Shown piece after piece: positions 37,847 to 47,057 of a stretch of DNA of 64,000 nt. This DNA is from VXNJ01 sp965249595 (GTDB taxonomy: Bacteria > Chloroflexota > UBA11872 > VXNJ01). Each line of letters begins with the position of its first letter. The stretch's first letter is position 1. Where the stretch lies: the NCBI GenBank assembly GCA_965249595.1, contig OZ252242.1, positions 806,001 to 870,000 of the forward strand, read 5' to 3'. Position numbers and translations under genes: made by a program. Below the pieces are notes generated by a model that did not search any database, was not told the DNA's origin, and worked only from the letters and a program-made list of their open reading frames with translations.

Positions 37847-38899
37847 TCAGTCACGCCAGATCAGCGCCACCCCCAGGTAGTTTTCCTTATCGGTCAAAAG
37901 ACCCTGATAGGCGCGTTCGATCTCCTGTGGCGGCAGGCGGTGCGAGATCAGGGGCTCAATCTTTAAGCGGCCGCGGGCGGCCAGATCGTGCACCGTCTGC
38001 AGATTGTGCAGGGTCGATTTGTCGATTGCAGTTTGCGGCGTCATCGGGATAAGCCATTCGAGGGATCCGCGCAGTTTGATCCCCCGCATATGGATATCGC
38101 TTACCAATGGGTTGAGATCGGCCACGTGTTCGCGCCGCGGTGACCCGAGCAGGGTGACCTGCCCGAAGTTGCGCACATACTGGTGGATTTGGGCCAGGAT
38201 GGCGGCCTCGCCTACGGCGTCGATGACGGTATCGAAACCGTCACTGGATCCGACGATAGCCTCCATCTGGGCACTCACTTCGGCCGGTTCTGGCGAGGCC
38301 ACCGCCCCGATTCCCACTACTCGAGCCAGGTCACGCCGAAACGCGGCCGGATCGAAACCGACGACTCGGCATCCGGCCAACTGCCAGAGCTGGGAGGCCA
38401 TGTTTCCCACCATCCCGAGACCCCAGACGGCGACCGTATCGTTGAGTCGCTTGGTCGTATTTGAAAGCGAGCTCATCGCCACCAGCGGCATGCGGCAGGC
38501 GGCCGCCTGGACCGAATCGAGGGCCGCCGGGACCTTGACCATCAATGAACCCGAGTCGTTTTGCGATGCATTGGGATTGAATACTTGGGCATGATGAATC
38601 GACTGGTGTTTCCCGAATGTGAAGACCCGGTCGCCGACTTCGAATTCTTCAACCGCGCCGCCGCGGGCGATGATGTGACCGACGTTTGAATACCCCGAGG
38701 GCCACGGGTACTCGCACCAAGACCCGGGTTCATACACCGAAGCGGTCAACGCGGTGTAGTTGGCCAGTTCGGTCCCGGCTGAGATAAACGAGGCCTCAGT
38801 TTCGATGGTGACCTCCCGGGGCCCCGGCGCATCAGCAATATCGATTTCTTCGAGGTGCACTTGGTTTTTCCCTGGCACCAATACCCGACTGACTCTCAT
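37847..38899 (-). CDS. Zinc-binding-type medium-chain dehydrogenase, tandem paralogue
   Basis: A 350-residue paralogue of the next gene, sharing SAGTELANYTAL, the NAD site VWGLGMVGNMASQLWQLAGCRV and the C-terminal IERAYQGLLTDKENYLGVALIW. ATG at 38899 follows a strong AAAGGGGGC ribosome binding site; the longer frame to 38983 adds 28 unconserved residues. The pair is an operon (about 50 bases between them) divergent from the DUF3500 gene. Confidence 0.86.
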   Translation of the reverse strand: MRVSRVLVPGKNQVHLEEIDIADAPGPREVTIETEASFISAGTELANYTALTASVYEPGSWCEYPWPSGYSNVGHIIARGGAVEEFEVGDRVFTFGKHQSIHHAQVFNPNASQNDSGSLMVKVPAALDSVQAAACRMPLVAMSSLSNTTKRLNDTVAVWGLGMVGNMASQLWQLAGCRVVGFDPAAFRRDLARVVGIGAVASPEPAEVSAQMEAIVGSSDGFDTVIDAVGEAAILAQIHQYVRNFGQVTLLGSPRREHVADLNPLVSDIHMRGIKLRGSLEWLIPMTPQTAIDKSTLHNLQTVHDLAARGRLKIEPLISHRLPPQEIERAYQGLLTDKENYLGVALIWRD

Positions 38900-39018
38900 A
38901 GCGCCCCCTTTGGAAATTAATTTCTGCATGTTCGGCCGGGGCGGCGTTACAACCCCGGGCCTACGATGTCCAATATTGTTCAATTTAGTAAAACAGAGTG
39001 TGGGTTGGAGGGATAAAT
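38900..39018. promoter_or_regulatory. Divergent promoter region (dehydrogenase pair / DUF3500)
   Basis: About 120 bases between divergent genes. The AT-rich part around 38970-39000 is a plausible place for promoter elements. A GGAGG ribosome binding site at 39007-39012 belongs to the DUF3500 gene. Confidence 0.4.
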
Positions 39019-40047
39019 ATGAAAACTAAAAATTTGATGCATGAGCGAACGCCCGAGGTTGCCAAGCGGATCTCAATAGCCGCGCGCCGATTCCTCGATT
39101 CGCTGTCGCCCGATCAACGAGAAGAGACGCAGCGCCCGTTTGGTGACGAACTGCGCTATGAATGGACCTACGTTCCCTACCACCGCTCCGGATTGCGACT
39201 CGACGCGATGTCGGCCAATCAACAACGCCTGGCCAAGTCCCTGCTCGATGCCTCCCTCTCAACGCGCGGGTCCCGGCAGGCCCGCGAGATCATCGAACAC
39301 GAGACGGTGTTGCGCGAATGGGAGGAAATGTCGGGCGGCAGGCTCAACACCAATGTTTTCCTGGCCCGCAACGCCCAGTATTACTATTTTTCCGTTTACG
39401 GGGAACCCGGTGGCCGTGAGCCTTGGGGAATCAAGGCCGGGGGTCACCACGTCGGAGTGCACATAAACGTAATCGACGGCGACTATGTAGCCCCGGTTCC
39501 GCTCTTCTTCGGCGCCAATCCGGCCGAGGTCCGGCACGGCCCGCTGATCGGTCATCGCATTCTGGCCGAGGAGGAGGACCAGGCCCGCGCACTGCTCGGT
39601 TCATTAAATCCAGAGCAGAAGCGGCAAGCAATCGTCGATGCGGTGGCGCCGACCGATATCCTGACCGTCAACTACCGCACCGTTGACCCGGCCATGACGC
39701 CGCACGGAATTGGCTACGACGCGCTTAACGGCGAACAGCGATCCCGCCTGGCTCGCCTCGTAAAGCACTACGTCGATCGGTCGGAGGAGTCGATCGCCGC
39801 CAGCCAGTGGCGCCGCATCGAGGCCAATTCACTGGCCACGGCGGCCTTCGCCTGGGCTGGGCCGGAACGTAAGGGTTGGGGCCATTACTACACGATTGGC
39901 GCAGCGACTTTTGTGATCGAATACGACAACACGCAAAACCAGGCCAATCACATTCACTCCGTCTGGCGTGACTTTGAAAATGACTGGGGCGGCGATCTGC
40001 TTGCCAATCACTACCGCGACAACGGTTCGCACCACCACGACCATTAG
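39019..40047 (+). CDS. DUF3500 family protein
   Basis: A 342-residue protein of the uncharacterised DUF3500 family. Recognisable marks are RRFLDSLSPDQRE, the FRLR-like YFSVYGEPG, GWKAGGHHVGVHINVIDG (here IKAGGHHVGVHI) and the C-terminal FVIEYDNTQNQANHIHSVWRDFENDWG, whose IEYDNTQN and HIHSVWRD parts are strongly conserved. A His-rich tail (SHHHDH) may bind metal. No signal peptide. The start has GGAGG eight bases upstream. Function unknown. Confidence 0.85.
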   Translation: MKTKNLMHERTPEVAKRISIAARRFLDSLSPDQREETQRPFGDELRYEWTYVPYHRSGLRLDAMSANQQRLAKSLLDASLSTRGSRQAREIIEHETVLREWEEMSGGRLNTNVFLARNAQYYYFSVYGEPGGREPWGIKAGGHHVGVHINVIDGDYVAPVPLFFGANPAEVRHGPLIGHRILAEEEDQARALLGSLNPEQKRQAIVDAVAPTDILTVNYRTVDPAMTPHGIGYDALNGEQRSRLARLVKHYVDRSEESIAASQWRRIEANSLATAAFAWAGPERKGWGHYYTIGAATFVIEYDNTQNQANHIHSVWRDFENDWGGDLLANHYRDNGSHHHDH

Positions 40048-40117
40048 AGTAAAAAGCACGATCCGCCGGCCGGATCATTGCCGCACCAAATCGGATATTC
40101 AAAGGGTGGATTGACCG

Positions 40118-40534
40118 ATGGAACTTGCTCACGGACTAAATTGGATTGCGGTGCTTGTGGCCGCGGTCGCAAATATGCTCATCGGCGCCACTTGGTACAT
40201 GCCGGCGGTTTTTGGCCGGCAATGGATGCGATACACCGGCAAGACGATGGACGATCTCGAAAATACGCCGCGGCCATGGATCGGCTACATCGGTTCGTTC
40301 GCAGCATCAATACTGATCGCCTACACCGTCTCCCGCATCGCCGCCTACGCGGCCGCCGAGTCGCTCGTCGACGCGATCCTGTTGATGCTCTTTATCTGGT
40401 TGGGTCTTTTCGTTACCTCGCTGTCGGACGAGGCGCTGTGGGAGCGGCGGCCGTTTGGCCTCTACATACTCAATTGCGGCCGTTGGCTGGTTGCATTAAT
40501 CGCGGTTACCCTGATAGTCGTGCTCTGGCAATAA
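40118..40534 (+). CDS. DUF1761-like small membrane protein
   Basis: A 138-residue membrane protein with four hydrophobic helices. The N-terminal LNWIAVLVAAVANMLIGATWY and the FGRQWMRYTGKT segment match the DUF1761 family. Function unknown. It follows the DUF3500 gene by 70 bases and may share its transcript. Confidence 0.8.
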   Translation: MELAHGLNWIAVLVAAVANMLIGATWYMPAVFGRQWMRYTGKTMDDLENTPRPWIGYIGSFAASILIAYTVSRIAAYAAAESLVDAILLMLFIWLGLFVTSLSDEALWERRPFGLYILNCGRWLVALIAVTLIVVLWQ

Positions 40535-40584
40535 GCGTGCTTGCCGGCACGGCAATTCCTGCCCCGTAGAGATCAAAACTCGAA

Positions 40585-41394
40585 TTGGATTCACATTTGA
40601 AAAAAATAGCTGCTCAGTTGTTCACCCTCAGAGAGCACCTAACCAACAAGTCCGACTTCCACCGCAGCCTGCATCAGCTTGCCGCGGCCGGATTTGAATA
40701 CGTCGAATTTGCCGCGGTGGGAGCGGTGGACGGTGAAAACGCCGATACCACGGCGGCCGAGGCTCGAGCGATGCTCGACGACCACGGAATCAAGGCATTT
40801 GGCGCCCACCGACGCTGGGGAGATCTTCGTGATCGAACCGGCCAAGAGATTGAATATCTGACCACCCTGGGTTGCCAGATGGTGGCCACGCCGATCATCT
40901 TTGACCAATACGACTACACCGAATTTGACGGCTATCGTCGCTTTCTCGACGATGCGGTTGAGATTCGCGCGAAGCTGGCCGCGGCGGAGTTGGATTTCTG
41001 CTTTCACAACCATTCGCACGAATTCGTCTATTTCGCCGGCACCAGCGGCATGGAATACCTGATCGAAAACAGCGATTTATTCATCGAACTCGATGTCTAT
41101 TGGACCTCGGTGACCGGCGCCGATCCGGTGCCGTTGATCGATCGATTGGGCAATCGCTGCCGCTATTTACATTGCAAGGACGCCCAAGTTTTCCCGCCCG
41201 ATGACGCGGGCGAATGGACGATGCCAGGCCCTACCTTTGCTCCGGTTGGCGAAGGGCTGCTGAACTGGACCGCCATATTGGCCGCCGCCAGGCGCGCCGG
41301 CACCGAGTACTACGTCATCGAGCAGGATCGTTGTCTGCGCGATCCGTTTGACTGCCTCTCGTCTTCGCGCCAATTCCTGCTGGCCAACGCCTGA
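40585..41394 (+). CDS. Sugar phosphate isomerase/epimerase (AP endonuclease 2-like TIM barrel)
   Basis: A 269-residue TIM-barrel protein of the xylose isomerase-like family. Metal-site residues are suggested by FCFHNHSHEFVYF, IELDVYWTSV, YLHCKDAQ and YYVIEQDRC. Such enzymes isomerise or epimerise ketoses and inosose derivatives. The start is a TTG at 40585 or 40597; neither has a strong ribosome binding site. It sits beside GH4 and other sugar genes. Confidence 0.85.
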   Translation: MDSHLKKIAAQLFTLREHLTNKSDFHRSLHQLAAAGFEYVEFAAVGAVDGENADTTAAEARAMLDDHGIKAFGAHRRWGDLRDRTGQEIEYLTTLGCQMVATPIIFDQYDYTEFDGYRRFLDDAVEIRAKLAAAELDFCFHNHSHEFVYFAGTSGMEYLIENSDLFIELDVYWTSVTGADPVPLIDRLGNRCRYLHCKDAQVFPPDDAGEWTMPGPTFAPVGEGLLNWTAILAAARRAGTEYYVIEQDRCLRDPFDCLSSSRQFLLANA

Positions 41395-41426
41395 GCAAAA
41401 CTATTGGCGGTCGGTCCGCCGGAAAT

Positions 41427-42749
41427 TTAGGCGTACTGGGGTAACCAGCGGGCCTGCGACTCGAGCATCTCAACGGTTAGCGCCCAGACTTCGGCCGGAT
41501 TGCAGACGGCCCCAACCAGCGGGTCATGCAGCATCGCCAAGCGCAGCAGATCGCGATCGCCATTTACGGCGGCCTCTTTGGCCATCCGTTGGACGTCCAC
41601 CGATGCCTGGCAGGTGGCCGCGCAGGCCAATGGCAGATCGCCCAGTTGCCCGACGGCGATTCCATGGCGGTCGACATAACCGGGGACTTCAACCACGCAG
41701 TCGTCTGGCAGGTTGGCGATGGTGCCGGCGTTGCGAACGTTGAAATGACCTCGATATGGGCGCCCGGTTTCGAGCGATTCAATGATGTAGGAACCGTGCT
41801 CATCGGATCGCTGTCCCGCAGCCAACGGCTGGGCATTGGCAAGCAGGTCTTCAAAGTCGGCGGCGAAGGTCTCGTTACGTGAGCGGCAGTAGTTGAGGTA
41901 TCCGGCCGTGCTGCCGTCGATCCAGCGATCGGGATGGATCCAGTTCGCCAATTCATCCGGGCGCTTGCGATACCACGGGAGGTATTCGGAGAGGTGTCCG
42001 TTGGATTCGGTGGAAAAGTAGCCGAAGCGCTCGAGCACATCCAGCCGCACCGGTTCGCGGGCCGCAATCTCCGGGTTGGCCCGAATTGCCGCGAGCAGTT
42101 CGGCGGCCTCTATCGACCGTCCCTGGCAGACGATGCTCAAATACCAGGTCTGGTGATTGATTCCGGCGCAGATGATCTCGACTTCACTTTTCGGAACGCC
42201 CAGGGCCGTGGCGATGAGGCGATGGCCGCCTTGCACGCCATGACATAACCCGACTACGTCGACCTCGCCGTAGTCGAGCGCCGCCCAGGTGTTCATGACC
42301 ATCGGATTGGCGTAGTTGAGCAGCAGCGCGTCCGGGCTGGCCACCTCAGCAATGTCGGCACAAAAATCGAGCATCTGTGGGATCGAACGCTGGCCGTACA
42401 TGATCCCGCCGGCACAGATCGTATCGCCCACACATTGGTCAATTCCGTAGCGCAGCGGAATCTCGATATCGAGGGCAAATGCCTCCAATCCGCCGATCCG
42501 GGCGCAGTTGACCACATAGTCGGCGCCGGGGAGGGCCGCTTTGCGGTCCATCTCGATCTCGATTTGGGCCGGCAGGGCCGAAAGTTCAAGTTCACGCCGG
42601 CATAGCTGGGCGACCATCGACAGCGCCTTGGCGTCGATGTCGTAGAACACGAACCGGGTGTCGGCCAATTCGGGAACGCTGACGATATCGCGGACCAGCT
42701 GGCGGGTGAATACGAGGCTGCCGGCACCTATAAAAGTCACCTTTAGCAC
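41427..42749 (-). CDS. GH4 family glycosidase (alpha-galactosidase/alpha-glucosidase-like)
   Basis: A 440-residue GH4 glycosidase. These use NAD+ and a divalent metal in a redox-assisted hydrolysis. The Rossmann motif is VTFIGAGSLVFTRQL. The NPM motif (NYANPMVMNTW), the metal Cys/His region (GLCHGVQGG) and AGINHQTWYL are present. The sequence is closest to the MelA-like subgroup. ATG at 42749 gives the standard start. Confidence 0.9.
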   Translation of the reverse strand: MLKVTFIGAGSLVFTRQLVRDIVSVPELADTRFVFYDIDAKALSMVAQLCRRELELSALPAQIEIEMDRKAALPGADYVVNCARIGGLEAFALDIEIPLRYGIDQCVGDTICAGGIMYGQRSIPQMLDFCADIAEVASPDALLLNYANPMVMNTWAALDYGEVDVVGLCHGVQGGHRLIATALGVPKSEVEIICAGINHQTWYLSIVCQGRSIEAAELLAAIRANPEIAAREPVRLDVLERFGYFSTESNGHLSEYLPWYRKRPDELANWIHPDRWIDGSTAGYLNYCRSRNETFAADFEDLLANAQPLAAGQRSDEHGSYIIESLETGRPYRGHFNVRNAGTIANLPDDCVVEVPGYVDRHGIAVGQLGDLPLACAATCQASVDVQRMAKEAAVNGDRDLLRLAMLHDPLVGAVCNPAEVWALTVEMLESQARWLPQYA

Positions 42750-42794
42750 CAGGGGATCTCGCTCGCTATAGGGGACTGGGTGTTGAAACGGACA

Positions 42795-43661
42795 TCATTG
42801 TTGGCCACCGAACTGGGTGAGGACCTCAAGCCCGTCGGTGGTGAGCGCCAAGGTGTGTTCGAAGTGGGCGGCCCAGCTGCCGTCGGCCGTGTAGATACCC
42901 CAGCCATCGGCCGCGGTGCGGGTCTGATCGCTGCCGGCGGCGACGATCGGTTCAATGCAAAAAGTTGAGTTTTCAATCAGTTTTACATTGACTGCGCCGG
43001 CCAAACGATTGGGGATGTGCGGCGGCTCCCAGATCAGGTGACCGACGCCATGCCCGCCCAGTTGGGCGACCGGCAAGAATCCGTCGCTTCGGACCCTGCG
43101 CTCAATCACCCTTGAGATATTGGTCACGCCGACCCCCAGCTGGCAGGTCGCAATCGCGTCGCTAAGGGCCCGCTTGGTCGCGTCGAGCAGCTTCTGAATC
43201 GGCTCGGCTATTTCGCCCACCGGCCATGTCCAGGCCGCATCGGTCTTGAGCCCCTCGAATTCCACCCCGACGTCGATGGTTACGATGTCGCCTTCAACCA
43301 ATGCCCGCTGGTCGGGGATCCCGTGCACCACCATCTCGTTGACCGAGTAACAAATGGCCCCCGGAAATGGATTCTGTTCGCCATAGGGGGCGTAACCCAA
43401 AAAACTCGGCTGGGCCCCGGCAGTGCGGATTATTGCGGTGGCCAACGAGTCGAGCTCACGCCCGGTTACGCCCGGTTGGATGGCGGAGGACATTTCCTCG
43501 AGCACGCTGGCCAATATCTGGCCCGATCGCCGCATCGCCGCAAGCTCGGTGGCGGTCTTGGGGATGAAACCCTCGGATGCCGGGCCGGCCCCGCGGCGGG
43601 CTCGCCGTTGGCGCGACCGCCTAGCGATAGATCGTCTCGCGCGCCTGTCGCTGGATTTCAT
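42795..43661 (-). CDS. map: Methionine aminopeptidase, type I
   Basis: A 288-residue metalloprotease that removes the initiator Met. Metal and catalytic residues: His in MVVHGIPD, Asp in TIDVGVEF and KTDAAWTW, His in GHGVGHLIWEPPHIPN, and Glu in FCIEPIVA and HFEHTLAL. It has a basic extension of about 30 residues (RRARRSIARRSRQRRARR) that may contact the ribosome. ATG at 43661 lies inside the end of the dioxygenase gene, a 41-base overlap; no other start exists closer to the catalytic domain. Confidence 0.9.
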   Translation of the reverse strand: MKSSDRRARRSIARRSRQRRARRGAGPASEGFIPKTATELAAMRRSGQILASVLEEMSSAIQPGVTGRELDSLATAIIRTAGAQPSFLGYAPYGEQNPFPGAICYSVNEMVVHGIPDQRALVEGDIVTIDVGVEFEGLKTDAAWTWPVGEIAEPIQKLLDATKRALSDAIATCQLGVGVTNISRVIERRVRSDGFLPVAQLGGHGVGHLIWEPPHIPNRLAGAVNVKLIENSTFCIEPIVAAGSDQTRTAADGWGIYTADGSWAAHFEHTLALTTDGLEVLTQFGGQQ

Positions 43662-44481
43662 ATATTGAACCGACTGTGGCCGGTTTAGGCAGCGGTATGC
43701 GCACTGGATGATCGGAACAGCGCATCTGGTCCGGCTCCTCGCCCCGCAACAGCCAACGCTTAAATTCTTCAAAGTCCGGCACACCCATCAGCGGCCAGGC
43801 GTCGGCGGCGGTAAATTCGATGAGCCAAAGGCGACGCGGGTCATTTGAAGTATTGGGCTCAGAGCCGTGCAGGGTGCGGGCATGGTGGACCGAAACGCTG
43901 CCCGCCGGAAGCTCTAGGAGCTCGGCCTTCGAAAGATCGAGATCGCCATCGGTTGCGGCCACCGCACCGGAAAAGGCGCCGCCCGAATGGTGGTTTAAGA
44001 CCGGCAAGCGCTGCGTGCCCGGGATGCACTGCAAACAGCCGTTCTCGATCGTGCAGTCATCCAGGCATACGCCGATGGCCAACACATCGTCATTTGAGTG
44101 CGGGTAGAAAGAGTAATCCTGGTGCCATTCAACGGGACTGCCCACCTCGGCAATTTTTAGATTGAGCTTGTCGTTGCGATAGCGAATGCCGTGATGGCCG
44201 AGCAACGGATCGACCAGATCGAGCAGCGCTGCGGATCGCATTACGCGGTCAAAAACCGAGGAGACCAGGGCCGGGGTCTTCAAACGCCGGAGCCGCGGAT
44301 TTTCGGGAGTGTGCGAAGGCTCCAGGTCAAAGACCGAATCGCTCTCCGTAACTGCCCGCGACTTCTCAACAAAGCGGTCGGTCTCAGCGCGCAGTTCGCC
44401 AATAACCGCTGCGGAGAGAACATTTTCAACGCCGATGAATCCGCGTTCCTGGTATTCGGTTATCTGATCTGCTGTTAACAT
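43621..44481 (-). CDS. Phytanoyl-CoA dioxygenase family protein
   Basis: A 286-residue Fe(II)/2-oxoglutarate-dependent dioxygenase. The iron ligands are the His and Asp of EWHQDYSFYPH and the distal His in HHARTLHGSEPN; the 2-oxoglutarate-binding Arg is in DPRRLWLIEF. Bacterial members act on many small molecules, so the substrate is open. It overlaps map, and a second family member lies at 56539. Confidence 0.9.
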   Translation of the reverse strand: MLTADQITEYQERGFIGVENVLSAAVIGELRAETDRFVEKSRAVTESDSVFDLEPSHTPENPRLRRLKTPALVSSVFDRVMRSAALLDLVDPLLGHHGIRYRNDKLNLKIAEVGSPVEWHQDYSFYPHSNDDVLAIGVCLDDCTIENGCLQCIPGTQRLPVLNHHSGGAFSGAVAATDGDLDLSKAELLELPAGSVSVHHARTLHGSEPNTSNDPRRLWLIEFTAADAWPLMGVPDFEEFKRWLLRGEEPDQMRCSDHPVRIPLPKPATVGSIYEIQRQARETIYR

Positions 44482-44586
44482 GCGGCCACTCTTGGCAATC
44501 TTTGGCGACCGCCACCCTGAAAATTAGTCTAATGCGTGCGAATATTTGGCAAGGGCCGTCGCCGGCCACCTGATCGGACTGTCTAA

Positions 44587-45048
44587 TTGTTGGAATCCCT
44601 GCGGTTTTTACATATTCTTTTTGCCCTCAGCCTCTTCGCCGGGCTGGGTGCTTCGATGGCTCTCGCGCCGCTGGTACGAGTGCTGATTGGGACGGGCCAT
44701 CTGGCAGCGGTAATTTCGGCTGCTGAACGCAACGTTCGCGTGGTTTCCATCCCGTCGGGCATCGCTACCGTGGTCTTTGGCTACGCCGCGGCCGAGTCCG
44801 GCCGCTGGAACACCTTTGACGAAGCATGGCTGTTGCTTTCGTTGATCGGCTCCGTCGCGCTCGTTGGCCTTAACGCATTCATCGTGCTACCGCACCTGCG
44901 ATTGATAAAAACCGAGTTGGCGCGTTCGGCGGTGCCGGGCCCGGAGCTCATTGCCCGAATCACCAGGCCGCTGATCCGCTATATCGGCATGGCGCAGATG
45001 ATCACGCTTCTGGTCATCGTCTACTTGATGGTGCAAAAGCCCTTCTAG
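44587..45048 (+). CDS. DUF2269-like integral membrane protein
   Basis: A 153-residue membrane protein with four helices. The first contains LHILFALSLFAGLGASMALAP and the last IRYIGMAQMITLLVIVYLMV. It resembles DUF2269 proteins; function unknown. The start is TTG at 44587 or 44590. Its TAG stop shares the four bases CTAG with the stop of the convergent GH127 gene. Confidence 0.7.
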   Translation: MLESLRFLHILFALSLFAGLGASMALAPLVRVLIGTGHLAAVISAAERNVRVVSIPSGIATVVFGYAAAESGRWNTFDEAWLLLSLIGSVALVGLNAFIVLPHLRLIKTELARSAVPGPELIARITRPLIRYIGMAQMITLLVIVYLMVQKPF

Positions 45049-46928
45049 AGCTGTCCGACCCAAACCTGCATCGAACTGGCTCCGCGATTGCCCCAGGCGA
45101 AATAGGGAATCGCCACCAATTCGCGGTCGACGACCTTGCGCGTTCCGGCTTCAGTACCCGAATAGATCGAAAAGGAAGCGTCGGTAACCGGTTCCATTTG
45201 ACCACCCTTGAGCCGGATAACCGTCGCCCCGCCGACCAGCTCCGGGTCGTATTCGAGTGATGGCTCGGGTTCGCGGGCGATTCCAAAGTCGTAGGCATGG
45301 TCGCCGCCCAGGCTGGCCGATTCAATGCAATATACAAGTGGCCCACGAGCCAGCGCCACGCGCCCGAGGTTTTCAGTTAGTCGCGGATTGGCGTAAATCG
45401 ACCGGGTGGCCATCGGGAGGTCCAGCACGATCTTCTCTCCGGCCGAAAACTGCCGCCGCAGCCGCAGATATTCGCCAGCGGCGGCGGGCCGACGTCCGTC
45501 GATCGTCACGGTCGCCTCCTGGGCCCACGCCGGAATCCGGATAAGGAGCTCGGCCTCGGCGGCCGGAGCGCGCTGGACGGCAAATTCCACCTGGCCGCCC
45601 CATGGGTAATTTGTCGAAACAGCCAGTTCGAAACCACCGGCGTTGACCGTTCCGGCCAGGAACTGATGGATCCAGAGACCTTCGTCAGAAACCGAATAGC
45701 AATACCCGGGCAGCGAGAGCAATAGACGCGCCACGTTGGGAGGGCAGCATGAACAGGCGAACCACTCATCACGGGCGTATTGGCCGCGTGATGCCAGCGG
45801 ATTCATATAGAAATAGCCGGTACCGTCGTGTGAGAGCCCTGAAATGATGCTGTTGAACAGCTGCGTCTCGATGGCCTCGGCATAGCGGGCATCGCCGGTC
45901 AGGCACAGCAGCCGATGACTCCAAAACACGCCACCGATCGCCGCACATGTTTCGGCGTAGGCCCGCTCATTGGGAAGTTCGAAATCATCCCCGAACGCCT
46001 CGCCGTCATAGCGGGCCCCTAGCGCCCCGGTCAGATAGGCCTTGCGTCCGTAGGCGTTCTCCCAGAGATTTTCGGAAGCCTGCCGCATGCCGGGATCATC
46101 GCGCTCTAGGGCGATGTCGGTCATAGCGCTGGCCATGTAGGTGAGGCGGACTGCATGACCCCATGCCTCATGCTGTTCGCGGACCGGGAGATGGTCCTGG
46201 TAGTACTGGCGGTCGCGATACCGCGGATCGCCGTTCATGCGGGTCTCCGGTTGGCCACGCTGCTCAAGAAAATAGAGCGCCTGATCCAGGTAACGCGATT
46301 CCTGGGTCTCGCGGGCCAATTCGGCCAGGGCCAATTCGATTTCCTCGTGGCCATCGGTCAACTCGAGTTTGCCGGGCCCAAACGTTGCGCAAATGTGGTC
46401 GGCGGCGCGAACCGCCACGTCGAACAGCACACTTTGCCCGCGCGCCCGGCGGTGGGCGATCCCGGCCTGGATCAAATGACCCATGCAATAGAGTTCGTGC
46501 TTGTTTACCAGGTCGGTGTAGCGCTCAGCGGCGTGCTCATGCGTGAAATAGGAATTGATGTAGCCGCTCTCTTCCTGGGCGGCGGCGATTTCCTCTATCG
46601 CGCTGTCAATTGCCGCGGCCACATCATCGGAGACTCCTTCGGCAAGACCGAAACTGGCGGCTTCCAAGAGCTTGTAGACATCGGAATCGTTGAAAAATAT
46701 TCCGCTGAATCGATCAACGGCTTTGCGGCCCGATGCGCGGCGGAAATTGTCGATGCGACCGGTGGCTTCGCAATGGTGGAACTGCCGCTCAAGTGAGACG
46801 TCGCGCACCACCTCGCGCCAGTGTCGCCAGAAACCGTCGCCGACGGTAACTGCGGAAATCGGAACCGGCCGCAGTTTGGCGTTTGGGCTGCGACTGGTGT
46901 CTATGACCACATCGCACTTTGTTTTCAT
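45045..46928 (-). CDS. GH127 family glycoside hydrolase (beta-L-arabinofuranosidase-like)
   Basis: A 627-residue protein of GH127 (formerly DUF1680). The zinc-binding Cys cluster around the catalytic Cys is present as ACSCCPPNVARLL, with the partner Glu probably in AYAETCAAIGG. Other family segments are YCMGHLIQAGIAH and YPWGGQVEF. These enzymes release beta-L-arabinofuranose from plant-type glycans. ATG at 46928 has AAAGGAA at a good distance; ATG at 46934 is too close to that site. Confidence 0.9.
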   Translation of the reverse strand: MKTKCDVVIDTSRSPNAKLRPVPISAVTVGDGFWRHWREVVRDVSLERQFHHCEATGRIDNFRRASGRKAVDRFSGIFFNDSDVYKLLEAASFGLAEGVSDDVAAAIDSAIEEIAAAQEESGYINSYFTHEHAAERYTDLVNKHELYCMGHLIQAGIAHRRARGQSVLFDVAVRAADHICATFGPGKLELTDGHEEIELALAELARETQESRYLDQALYFLEQRGQPETRMNGDPRYRDRQYYQDHLPVREQHEAWGHAVRLTYMASAMTDIALERDDPGMRQASENLWENAYGRKAYLTGALGARYDGEAFGDDFELPNERAYAETCAAIGGVFWSHRLLCLTGDARYAEAIETQLFNSIISGLSHDGTGYFYMNPLASRGQYARDEWFACSCCPPNVARLLLSLPGYCYSVSDEGLWIHQFLAGTVNAGGFELAVSTNYPWGGQVEFAVQRAPAAEAELLIRIPAWAQEATVTIDGRRPAAAGEYLRLRRQFSAGEKIVLDLPMATRSIYANPRLTENLGRVALARGPLVYCIESASLGGDHAYDFGIAREPEPSLEYDPELVGGATVIRLKGGQMEPVTDASFSIYSGTEAGTRKVVDRELVAIPYFAWGNRGASSMQVWVGQL

Positions 46929-46934
46929 CGTCAT

Positions 46935-47057
46935 TTCCTTTAACGCGCAGTTCTCGACTGACCGGTGGCAATGTACGTCACTGGAATATTTAAGCCTGCC
47001 AAGGTTCTAATGGCCGTGATTGCATTTCCACCCAACTTGCGGAAGGATTCGTCGGCC
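46935..47057. promoter_or_regulatory. Divergent region between GH127 and the enolase-superfamily gene
   Basis: About 120 bases between divergent starts, presumably holding both promoters. GGAAGG at 47041-47046 is the likely ribosome binding site of the enolase-superfamily gene. No operator was identified. Confidence 0.35.
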
